The notes below the pieces were generated by a model. It did no database searches. It saw only the letters and a list, made by a program, of their open reading frames with translations, and was not told the DNA's origin. Shown piece after piece: positions 27,782 to 35,830 of a stretch of DNA of 35,830 nt (within the stretch, counting starts at the first letter, position 1; the number at the start of each line of letters is the position of its first letter). Both the position numbers and the translations under genes were made by a program. The stretch is from Bryobacterales bacterium. GTDB lineage: Bacteria > Acidobacteriota > Terriglobia > Bryobacterales > Bryobacteraceae. The stretch lies in the NCBI GenBank assembly GCA_003169195.1, contig PMQB01000249.1, positions 5,927 through 41,756 of the forward strand, read 5' to 3'.

Positions 27782-29164
27782 GTGAGTCCCAACACATTTT
27801 CGGTCGGATTTATTCAATCAGAGTTGCGTACCAGCCTTCCGTATTTCGGTGTGGCCAGCATCGTCTTGGCCGCTGGAATATCCTCACTCGTTTTTTCAGT
27901 ACTTAGATCTCGCGACCGACTCCCCTTGTGGCTGCGAATCTTATCGATACTTTACGCTGCTCGCCTCTTCGGCGAGAACAGCTTGATGCGCACTGCAATT
28001 CACGAATCCGATCGGCAGCTTGCTTTGGTTACTTTTTGCTTGACGCTTCTCATTCCTATTCCGTTTGCTTTATTCATTCTCGAACTCCTCGGACGAGGTT
28101 GGAAGAAGTTGATACTACTTTGGCTCTGGGCTGAGATTGGCTTAGCCGTCCTAGCCATACCTGCGATTCTCTTCACCGGGCAGTGGCAAATCTGGAATGA
28201 AATCAATGGAATTGTGATCATTGGCGGAACACTTCTCATCTTGCTGAACGTCACTGTTATTCGCCAGAGTTCTTCATCCCTGGAGCGAAACCTAACCTGG
28301 CCACTCATCATCTTCGCCATCGTCGTGATTCTGACAAACAGAGGCTATCGGCCGGCAGGGTTGGATATAGAACCGTTTGGTTTCGTTATTTTGCTGGCCG
28401 CGCTAGCGGCAGCCGCTTTCCGTCACGCGGTCGCGCGCGAACGAAAACTTGTAGAGGTGGAAAACGAATTAACCACCGCCCGCCGTATCCAAACTGCGAT
28501 CATTCCCAATTCCCCTCCCAACGTGCCTGGCCTTGACATTGCCTCGCGTTACCAGCCTATGACTGCCGTGGCAGGCGACTTCTTTGACTTCCTGCAGACA
28601 ACCGAAACAGAATTGACAATTTTGGTAGCTGACGTTTCCGGGCACGGTGTCGCGTCAGCCCTTATCGCCTCCATGCTCAAGGTGTGCTTCGCCGCACAAC
28701 GCGAACACGCGCAAGATCCTGCGAAGGTCTTGGCTGGACTTAATAACATGCTTCGTGGCAGTCTTGGCGGCCAATATGTAACTGCTGCGTGTGCCGCTAT
28801 CGATCTGTCACTCGGAACTATCACTTATGCCGGAGCCGGGCACCCTCCCAGTCTGCTATTACGAACACATAAACGGGATGTGTTGCCGCTAGCAGAGAAC
28901 GGGCTGCTCCTAGGCCCTTTTCCGCAAGCCACTTATTCGAACATCTCCGTTCCCTTTGACCGGGGAGACAAACTGCTTCTGTATACCGACGGTATTCTCG
29001 AAGCAACCGGGCCAACGGGAGAAGAATTTGGCTTGACAAATCTAGAGCAATTGTTGCTCGACACGCAAAACTCTTCCCCAACTGAATTCATCGAGAAACT
29101 GTTTCGAAGGATTTTCACACCTTCTCAGCAAGATGATTTAACAGTCGTATTGACGCAGTTGTAG
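27782..29164 (+). CDS. Membrane-anchored SpoIIE/PP2C phosphatase (RsbU-like)
   Basis: 460 aa; about six hydrophobic N-terminal segments, then TARRIQTAIIPNSPPNVPGLDIASRYQPMTAVAGDFFDF...ADVSGHGVASALIASML...LLLYTDGILEATG. Confidence 0.92.
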   Translation: MSPNTFSVGFIQSELRTSLPYFGVASIVLAAGISSLVFSVLRSRDRLPLWLRILSILYAARLFGENSLMRTAIHESDRQLALVTFCLTLLIPIPFALFILELLGRGWKKLILLWLWAEIGLAVLAIPAILFTGQWQIWNEINGIVIIGGTLLILLNVTVIRQSSSSLERNLTWPLIIFAIVVILTNRGYRPAGLDIEPFGFVILLAALAAAAFRHAVARERKLVEVENELTTARRIQTAIIPNSPPNVPGLDIASRYQPMTAVAGDFFDFLQTTETELTILVADVSGHGVASALIASMLKVCFAAQREHAQDPAKVLAGLNNMLRGSLGGQYVTAACAAIDLSLGTITYAGAGHPPSLLLRTHKRDVLPLAENGLLLGPFPQATYSNISVPFDRGDKLLLYTDGILEATGPTGEEFGLTNLEQLLLDTQNSSPTEFIEKLFRRIFTPSQQDDLTVVLTQL

Positions 29165-29186
29165 TTCAACCACCAGCTACGGTAGC

Positions 29187-30986
29187 TTATCGGTACGCTG
29201 CTGCTTGTATCCCGTAAAGCTCGGCATACTTACCCGCCTTCGCCATCAGCTCTTCATGGCTGCCTGATTCCACAACTCTCGCGCCATCCAGCACTACAAT
29301 GAAATCCGCCATGCGCACTGTACTAAAGCGGTGCGAAACCAAAATCGTCACACGCCCATCAGAACCACCTTGTCGCGCTGCTGTAGCAAAGCGTTCGAAA
29401 AGCGCATGCTCCGTCTCTGCATCCAATGCGGCCGTCGGCTCATCTAGGATCATCAGCAGCGGCTGCTCTCTCATGAATCCGCGCGCGAGTGCGAGTTTCT
29501 GCCATTGGCCAAAACTAATTTCAACTCCTCCGGGCCAAGTTGGCCCCAATTGCGTCTGCAAGCCCGCTGACAGATGCTTCACCAAATCATCCGCGCCTGC
29601 TTGTCCCACAGCAGCAGCCACGGCCGGTTCATCCTCATGCTTGGGCAGATCACCCACGCCCACACTATTCAATGCCCTGAATTCGAAACGAAAGAAATCT
29701 TGAAATGCGCCGGCGAGCTTTGCACGCCAAGCCTCCGGCGCAATGCGCGATAGCTCCACACCGTCCACCAGAATGCGTCCGCTAGACGGCCGATAAAGCT
29801 GACAAAGCAACTTGACGAAGGTAGTCTTTCCCGCTCCATTTTCACCAACAATCGCAACCACCGACCCTGGCTTCAGACACAGATTCACATTCTCTAAAAC
29901 AATCCGATCCGTGCCCGGGTAGGAAAACATGACATTCTCAAACTCGATCCCGCGCTTAAGAACTTCTGGTGCAGAAGCATCAGCGCCACTCTGCAATGAC
30001 GCCACATAATCCTCCAGCCAGGCCAATCGTCTCGATCCATTCAGCCAGAATCCGCGGAGAAATCCAATCTCTCCAATCGCCGCCCCGATATACATAGACA
30101 AACGCGCGCCTGCCGCCAACACCAACAGCACCGAGCCTGGCGATGCTTTCAGTATTGACGTTACAAATACGACAGCTGCGACGTAACCCCCGGCGAAAAT
30201 CCCCCAACTCAGCGTTTGCCAACCCGCGCTGCCCATGCGCGCAGCAACTACAGGTCCAAACCAATGCTGCCAAGCCGAGCGCCGCTGAATCACCAAATTG
30301 GGGCCTATGCCGGTGACGCGCACTTCTTTGCCAGGTGATGCCGTAGTCGCCAGATCGAACAAATGTCGCGCTAACCGGTTCGCCCAGGCACCTCGCTCGT
30401 CTGCCTTTCGCTCAACTTCCGGTCGCCACGTTGAGGTGAACACTGTAGGCACGGCAAATATAGCAAGCAACGCTAGGACTGGATGAATGGAGATAAGCAG
30501 CGCCAAGGTCACAACTAAACGTAAGAGCCAACCGCAGGTGGTGAAGAGCGAAAAGTACATGTGATCAAGCACGAATACCTGGTTTCGCAGCATGGCAAGA
30601 CGGTCTACGTATTCCTGCCTTTCGTGATGCTCAATACTCGCTGCCGCTGCCTGCAAGCGCGCGACATGCGCCTCGAGCGAAATCGTAAGTCGCTCACGAA
30701 AGCGCCGCTGCGTGCGATCACTCACCACTCGCAGGAACCAAGTCGCGGCGGCAGATACGCCCAAGCCAACGGCCGCACTCAGAGCTTCCCCGCGTCTCCC
30801 GGCAACGATGCCGTTCGCTAAGAGGCTCAACCACAACGCGAGTAATGCATCAGGAAGCGCAGCTAGCAGCGCCAGGGAAAACGACACAGTCAGCAACAAA
30901 GGTTCTGCTTCCCGGGCACGCATCAGAGCGCGCCACATCGACGTCATCGCCCCCGGCATCGGATCGATCTCTTTTGCCGGTTTCAT
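29187..30986 (-). CDS. ABC transporter ATP-binding/permease protein (exporter half 2)
   Basis: 599 aa; TM domain; Walker A VGENGAGKTTF; atypical signature ISFGQWQKLALARGF; Walker B LLMILDEPTAALD; H-loop VSHRFSTV. Confidence 0.92.
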   Translation of the reverse strand: MKPAKEIDPMPGAMTSMWRALMRAREAEPLLLTVSFSLALLAALPDALLALWLSLLANGIVAGRRGEALSAAVGLGVSAAATWFLRVVSDRTQRRFRERLTISLEAHVARLQAAAASIEHHERQEYVDRLAMLRNQVFVLDHMYFSLFTTCGWLLRLVVTLALLISIHPVLALLAIFAVPTVFTSTWRPEVERKADERGAWANRLARHLFDLATTASPGKEVRVTGIGPNLVIQRRSAWQHWFGPVVAARMGSAGWQTLSWGIFAGGYVAAVVFVTSILKASPGSVLLVLAAGARLSMYIGAAIGEIGFLRGFWLNGSRRLAWLEDYVASLQSGADASAPEVLKRGIEFENVMFSYPGTDRIVLENVNLCLKPGSVVAIVGENGAGKTTFVKLLCQLYRPSSGRILVDGVELSRIAPEAWRAKLAGAFQDFFRFEFRALNSVGVGDLPKHEDEPAVAAAVGQAGADDLVKHLSAGLQTQLGPTWPGGVEISFGQWQKLALARGFMREQPLLMILDEPTAALDAETEHALFERFATAARQGGSDGRVTILVSHRFSTVRMADFIVVLDGARVVESGSHEELMAKAGKYAELYGIQAAAYR

Positions 30987-30992
30987 ATCGCG

Positions 30993-32813
30993 CTAGTCCA
31001 GGACATCGAGTGTTTGTTCCTCCGTTTCAAACCGCGAAGCTTGCAATTCAAACATCGTTTTATAACGCCCACCCGCCGCCATCAATTCGTCGTGGCTACC
31101 CAGTTCCACAACTTTTCCCTCTTCCAGCACACAGATGCGGTCCGCATGCCGAACCGTAGAAAAACGGTGTGAAATCAGAATCGTCGTCACATTGCGGGTG
31201 GCGGCCAAAATGCGCCGAAAGATCTCTGCTTCGCCGCGCACGTCCAGTTGCGCCGTTGGCTCATCCAGCAAAACCAACCCCGCGCCAAATCGCACCGCGC
31301 ATAGTGTCCGCGCAAGCGCAATCCGCTGCCATTGCCCGCCGGAAAGATCGGTGCCGTCTGGGTAGCCGCGCGCCAGAATTGTGTCAAGGCTCGCCACATG
31401 CGCCACGCCCGCGTCTTCCAGTGATTGACGGATCATCTCATCAGGCGCACCTGCCGGTGCCACGTTTTCGCGCAATGACAATTCGAATCGAATAAAATCC
31501 TGAAACACCGCCGTGATGCGCGAACGCCATCCTGCAATTCCCAAAGTTCGAATGTCTTTTCCATCCACTTCGATTGCGCCGCTTTGCGGATCGTACAGTC
31601 TACACAGCAGTTTGGCCATTGTCGTTTTTCCCGCACCATTCTGTCCAACAATCGCCAACGAAGTTCCAGCCGGAATCGTTAAATCGAAATCCTCCAGAAC
31701 TGGCTCGTTCGCTTGCGGATAGGCAAACGTCACATGTCTGAAGCGAATTTCCCGCGCAGGCATGCCTTGCGCCGATTCGTTGCCCGCTGCCAACGCGCCT
31801 TCTTTGGCCATGTTTCCCTGCAAGCGGAGCACGGCCGCAATCGGCGCCGCGGTTCCATCCAGCGCCCAAGACAATCCACCGAACGCAATCATGCTCGTAC
31901 CAATCACTGCGCTCGCAAACGTCACAAGGCGCGCTAAATCGAAATGCCCTGCCAGCGCCGCCGTTGCCATCGCCCAAAACACGATCACGTTTGCAGCCAG
32001 CACCAGAAGAATGCTCCATACCAGCGGACGCTCTCGCAAGCGTGTAGCCTCCCAACGCAGCTCAAATAATTTTTGCCGACGCGAACGAAAACGTTCCACT
32101 ACCCAGTTCGCCAAGCCAAACAGCCGCAGTTCCTTCGCGCCCGCAGGTTCCACCGCTAGCCTGTAGGCGTAGTCAGCATGGCGCTGCGCCTGCCTAACTT
32201 CGTCCGTGTTTCTGTCTTTCCAAATCGCACTTTCGCGCAATAACCAATGTGTCGCCATCCAAGCGCCGGCCAGCAAGATTGCAGCCCACCACATAAACAC
32301 CGCCACCAAAACCACCGATGCGATACCGCCCACCATCTCCACCAAACCTCCAGCGATGAAATCCATTGAGATGAACATCGGCGGGCCTGTAATGCCGAGA
32401 TCGAAATCACGCGCCATCGTTAGATCCGTTGTGAGCTTCGGATTTTCCAAATGACCCATGCCCGGTGGAAGTACACAGGCGTCGGTGAGTTTGTCGTAGA
32501 GCCACGCGGCCGTTCGGTTGCCCAGATTCGCGCCCACGGCCTTATGAATGGGAGGAAGGATTTGCAGTAGAACAAAAACGCAGCCGAAGAATGCCAGCGG
32601 CGTCAGAACGTTGGTCTTCTGCTGAACCGCCCCAACCAGCAAGCCCATCGCAATTGCAAAAACCGCCGGCAATAATCCGCGCAGGATGAGAACTGTCCAC
32701 CAAACAAGAGTGAGCATTCTATCCGCGCGTGGCAGTACTTCTGCAACCGTCCAAAGATTACTTGCTCGGAGTCTCTCAATCACAGAAGCGTTCACTAGGA
32801 TATTCTCCTCCAA
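30993..32813 (-). CDS. ABC transporter ATP-binding/permease protein (exporter half 1)
   Basis: 606 aa; TM domain; Walker A VGQNGAGKTTM; signature LSGGQWQRIALAR; Walker B LVLLDEPTAQLD; H-loop ISHRFSTV. Confidence 0.92.
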   Translation of the reverse strand: MEENILVNASVIERLRASNLWTVAEVLPRADRMLTLVWWTVLILRGLLPAVFAIAMGLLVGAVQQKTNVLTPLAFFGCVFVLLQILPPIHKAVGANLGNRTAAWLYDKLTDACVLPPGMGHLENPKLTTDLTMARDFDLGITGPPMFISMDFIAGGLVEMVGGIASVVLVAVFMWWAAILLAGAWMATHWLLRESAIWKDRNTDEVRQAQRHADYAYRLAVEPAGAKELRLFGLANWVVERFRSRRQKLFELRWEATRLRERPLVWSILLVLAANVIVFWAMATAALAGHFDLARLVTFASAVIGTSMIAFGGLSWALDGTAAPIAAVLRLQGNMAKEGALAAGNESAQGMPAREIRFRHVTFAYPQANEPVLEDFDLTIPAGTSLAIVGQNGAGKTTMAKLLCRLYDPQSGAIEVDGKDIRTLGIAGWRSRITAVFQDFIRFELSLRENVAPAGAPDEMIRQSLEDAGVAHVASLDTILARGYPDGTDLSGGQWQRIALARTLCAVRFGAGLVLLDEPTAQLDVRGEAEIFRRILAATRNVTTILISHRFSTVRHADRICVLEEGKVVELGSHDELMAAGGRYKTMFELQASRFETEEQTLDVLD

Positions 32814-32892
32814 TTCGAATGGCGAGGAATTGGAAGAATTTGACGCTCAAATGGAGCGCCCTAGGGTCTTGATTCTAAGCCACATATAAACG

Positions 32893-32930
32893 TTGACCGC
32901 AGCCGCTACATTCGTGCTATAACTATATAG
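32893..32930 (+). promoter_or_regulatory. Candidate promoter/operator of the isc operon
   Basis: TTGACC at 32893-32898, TGcTATAAC extended -10-like at 32915-32923 (spacer 19 nt, longer than optimal); perfect 5-4-5 inverted repeat CTATA-ACTA-TATAG at 32917-32930 overlapping the -10. Confidence 0.4.
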
Positions 32931-32957
32931 GATACTTTCGGTCTTAGATCCCACCTC

Positions 32958-33482
32958 ATGCTGCGGCTTACCAAAAAAGCGGACTATAGCCTCATCGCCC
33001 TCAAGCACTTCGCGGCGGTTCGAGCGGTTGCCGGTTCTTCAGCATCGCCCGCACTCAGTGCCAAAGAGCTGGCCGAAAGCAGCGGCATCCCGTTACCGCT
33101 TCTGTCAAAACTTTTGCAGAAACTCGGCAAGACCGGTTTTCTCGTTTCAGAATACGGCACCAATGGCGGTTATCGTTTGGCGCGCGATCCGGGCGACATT
33201 TCCGCCTTGCAAGTGATTCGCGCGATCGACGGCCCCATTGTGCTGGCCAATTGCTTCACCTCCGCTACAGCTTGCGGACATTCCGATCGCTGCACCATCA
33301 AGAAACCGTTGCGTCGCATCCACGAAGGAATCTTGCGCCTCTTAGACAGCGTGAGCATCGAAGATATGTTACGAGATTCTGCGGAAGATCCGCACGAATC
33401 ACTCTCCGCTTCGCTGGTAGCGCTCGAAGGAGCCTCCGAAACTTCCGCCGCTCGGGAATCAACAAGGAAATTGACTTTATGA
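32958..33482 (+). CDS. Rrf2 family Fe-S-responsive transcriptional regulator (IscR-like)
   Basis: [19 protein letters not shown]...[59 protein letters not shown]; three-Cys motif [15 protein letters not shown] (CX6CX5C). Confidence 0.9.
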   Translation: MLRLTKKADYSLIALKHFAAVRAVAGSSASPALSAKELAESSGIPLPLLSKLLQKLGKTGFLVSEYGTNGGYRLARDPGDISALQVIRAIDGPIVLANCFTSATACGHSDRCTIKKPLRRIHEGILRLLDSVSIEDMLRDSAEDPHESLSASLVALEGASETSAARESTRKLTL

Positions 33483-34693
33483 AGATGCCAATTTACATGG
33501 ACAATCACGCCACTACACGCATGGATCCGCGCGTGTTTGAAGTGATGAAGCCTTACTTCTTAGATATTTACGGCAATGCCGCTTCACGTAATCACAGCTT
33601 CGGTTGGGAAGCCGAAGAAGCGGTAGAAAAATCCCGCAAACAGATCGCAGATCTAATCGGCGCCACGCCGAAGGAAATTGTTTTCACCAGCGGCGCCACT
33701 GAATCCAACAACCTTGCAATCAAAGGCATCGCTCAGATGTACGCTGAGCGGGGCAACCACATCATCACGCAGGCCACGGAGCACAAGGCCGTGCTGGATA
33801 CCTGCAAGCGGCTGGAAAAAGAAGGCGTCCGAGTCACTTATCTGCCGGTAAAAACCGATGGCTTGATCGACCTCGACCAATTGCGCGACGCCATCACCGA
33901 CAAGACTATCCTTATTTCCATCATGTATGCCAACAACGAAATTGGCGTGGTGCAGCCAATGGCGGAGATTGCAAAGATAGCGAAGGAAAAGGGCGTACTT
34001 GTTCATAGTGACGCTGTGCAGGCTGTGGGAAAGATTCCCGTCAACGTAAATAAAGACGGAATTGACGTACTTTCGTTGACAGCTCACAAACTTTATGGTC
34101 CCAAGGGTGTTGGTGCCCTTTATGTTCGCCGTCGGAACCCGCGCGTTCAAATCACTGCCCAAATGGATGGCGGCGGTCATGAACGCGGCATGCGCTCCGG
34201 TACGCTCAATGTTCCTGGCATCGCTGGTTTAGGCGCGGCTTGCGAAATTTGCAGCAAGGAAATGGTGGAAGAAACTAAACGTCTCCGCTTCCTGCGCGAC
34301 AAACTCAAAGATCGTTTGATGAACGATCTCGATGAAACCTATATCAACGGTTCTTGGGAACATCGCCTTCCCCATAACTTGAATATCAGCTTCGCATACG
34401 TCGAAGGCGAGAGCTTGCTGATGGGCATTAACGATATCGCGGTTTCTAGCGGCTCTGCCTGTACATCTGCAACGCTCGAACCCTCTTATGTATTGAAGGC
34501 GTTGGGTGCCGGTGACGATCTGGCCCATTCTTCCATCCGCTTTGGCATCGGTCGCTTCAACACCGAAGAAGAAGTCGATTACGTCGGCAACAAGGTAGCC
34601 GAGGTGGTCAAGAAGTTAAGAGAGCTTTCTCCGCTGTACGAAATGGCGAAAGAAGGCGTCGATCTCTCGAAAGTATCTTGGACGGCTCACTAA
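33479..34693 (+). CDS. iscS: Cysteine desulfurase IscS
   Basis: [62 protein letters not shown] (PLP Lys), [24 protein letters not shown] at 33479 overlaps the regulator stop; the ORF track's 33251 start is too long. Confidence 0.95.
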   Translation: MKMPIYMDNHATTRMDPRVFEVMKPYFLDIYGNAASRNHSFGWEAEEAVEKSRKQIADLIGATPKEIVFTSGATESNNLAIKGIAQMYAERGNHIITQATEHKAVLDTCKRLEKEGVRVTYLPVKTDGLIDLDQLRDAITDKTILISIMYANNEIGVVQPMAEIAKIAKEKGVLVHSDAVQAVGKIPVNVNKDGIDVLSLTAHKLYGPKGVGALYVRRRNPRVQITAQMDGGGHERGMRSGTLNVPGIAGLGAACEICSKEMVEETKRLRFLRDKLKDRLMNDLDETYINGSWEHRLPHNLNISFAYVEGESLLMGINDIAVSSGSACTSATLEPSYVLKALGAGDDLAHSSIRFGIGRFNTEEEVDYVGNKVAEVVKKLRELSPLYEMAKEGVDLSKVSWTAH

Positions 34694-34719
34694 GACAATT
34701 TAGAAAAGGGACATAAAAC

Positions 34720-35136
34720 ATGGCTTATTCTGACAAAGTTCTCGATCATTACAACAACCCGCGCAATGTGGGTTCGATGGACAAAAACAGCCCCGACGTG
34801 GGCACCGGCATGGTGGGCGCCCCGGAATGCGGCGACGTGATGAAGCTGCAGGTCAAGGTGAATCCGGAAACCGGTGTCATTGAAGACGCGAAGTTCAAAA
34901 CGTTCGGCTGTGGCAGTGCAATTGCGAGTTCTTCGCTGGCCACCGAGTGGCTCAAAGGCAAGACGGTGGATCAAGCGCTCGAAATCAAGAACACCGATAT
35001 CGTGAACGAACTCGCGTTGCCTCCGGTCAAGATTCATTGCTCCGTGCTTGCTGAAGACGCCATCAAGGCCGCTATCGGCGATTACAAGAGCAAAAAGGCC
35101 GGCGTTACCAGCAACGAAGCCGTCGCTGTTCACTAA
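34720..35136 (+). CDS. iscU: Fe-S cluster assembly scaffold IscU
   Basis: MAYSDKVLDHYNNPRNVGSMD, GAPECGDVMKLQ, FGCGSAIASSS, KIHCSVLAEDAIKAAI. Confidence 0.96.
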   Translation: MAYSDKVLDHYNNPRNVGSMDKNSPDVGTGMVGAPECGDVMKLQVKVNPETGVIEDAKFKTFGCGSAIASSSLATEWLKGKTVDQALEIKNTDIVNELALPPVKIHCSVLAEDAIKAAIGDYKSKKAGVTSNEAVAVH

Positions 35137-35142
35137 ATAAGT

Positions 35143-35520
35143 ATGTCCGAACTCACTCAACTTGGTGCGCCTGACGCTAAACACGTCGACGCACCTAAGC
35201 AAGTACACGTCACGCCGAAGGCGGTCGAAAAAATTCGCGCCGCTTTCGCCCGCGAAAAAGTGAGCGGTGGTCTTCGCCTCGGCGTGTTGGGTGGCGGTTG
35301 CTCTGGTCTCAGTTATCAGTTCAAGTTTGCGCCGGAACCGCGCCCGCGCGATCATGTGTTTGAATTCGAAGACGTCAAAGTGTTTGTCGATCCCAAGAGC
35401 ATGATCTTCCTTGATGGCATGACGCTCGATTGGAAAGACTCGCTCATGCAGTCTGGTTTTGTTTTTGAAAATCCGCACGCCACAAAGAGTTGCGGCTGCG
35501 GCACCTCCTTCTCGGCGTAG
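35143..35520 (+). CDS. iscA: A-type Fe-S carrier (IscA/HesB family)
   Basis: VTPKAVEKIRAAFAREKVSGGLRLGVLGGGCSGLSYQFKF ... C-terminal SCGCGTSFSA. Confidence 0.93.
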   Translation: MSELTQLGAPDAKHVDAPKQVHVTPKAVEKIRAAFAREKVSGGLRLGVLGGGCSGLSYQFKFAPEPRPRDHVFEFEDVKVFVDPKSMIFLDGMTLDWKDSLMQSGFVFENPHATKSCGCGTSFSA

Positions 35521-35830
35521 ATGCCTATTCTTTCCAGAAACTTCTTCCAGTTCTTCGGACTGGAACCCAAACTGCGCTTGGATGCGGACGCGCTTCAGAA
35601 GCGGTTTTACGAACTGAGCCGCCAGTGGCACCCAGATAAATTTAGCCGCAAGAGCCCAACTGAACAAGCTGAGGCATTGGAAGCGACATCTATCCTGAAT
35701 GATGGCTACCGAACGCTGAAAGATCCTGTGAAGCGTGCCGAGTACCTCCTCAAAGAAGAAGGTTTTCCGATTGGCGAGCAGCGATCAAAAGATGTTCCGC
35801 CTGAGTTACTGGAAGAAGTTTTTGAGTTGA
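35521..35830 (+). CDS. hscB: Fe-S co-chaperone HscB (3' truncated by window end)
   Basis: Translated by hand from ATG 35521: MPILSRNFFQFFGLEPKLRLDADALQKRFYELSRQWHPDKFSRKSPTEQAEALEATSILNDGYRTLKDPVKRAEYLLKEEGFPIGEQ (J-domain HPD). Confidence 0.9.
   Translation, partial: MPILSRNFFQFFGLEPKLRLDADALQKRFYELSRQWHPDKFSRKSPTEQAEALEATSILNDGYRTLKDPVKRAEYLLKEEGFPIGEQRSKDVPPELLEEVFEL

Noticed and set aside
29175-29187. AGCTAC-G-GTAGCT inverted repeat between the convergent phosphatase and ABC genes
   Set aside because: Effective stem is only about 4 bp with no T-tract; too weak to call a terminator.
34690-35667. 325-aa minus-strand ORF at the isc locus
   Set aside because: Shadow of iscU/iscA/hscB, which have clear family motifs on the plus strand.

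Overview
The window looks like an ordinary chromosomal segment from a GC-moderate bacterium, and the gene content suggests Acidobacteria (inference only). No rRNA, tRNA, CRISPR array, transposase or phage gene could be supported. Four blocks stand out. (1) 1-13428, minus strand: a tightly packed 8-gene operon (DUF4159 - VWA/glutamine-amidotransferase-like - clan CD caspase/legumain-like peptidase - TPR/HExxH peptidase - MoxR ATPase - DUF58 - BatA/VWA - Q/G-rich DUF4175-like). It is a Bat-like/MoxR locus that carries two predicted peptidases, one with a canonical EF-hand calcium loop. A TIM-barrel isomerase-like gene follows upstream. (2) 14442-22103, plus strand: deoC - GAF/GAF/SpoIIE phosphatase - lysA - ABC ATPase - ABC-2 permease fused to an amidohydrolase - RsuA/RluB-type pseudouridine synthase with no visible canonical start codon. 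(3) 22087-32813: ychF, rsmG, a secreted protein, an oxidoreductase/cupin/FAD-monooxygenase set, a membrane SpoIIE phosphatase and a tandem ABC exporter pair. (4) 32958-end, plus strand: Rrf2/IscR-like regulator - iscS - iscU - iscA - hscB (truncated by the window end). The most unusual items are the 735-aa permease-amidohydrolase fusion and the protease-bearing MoxR operon.
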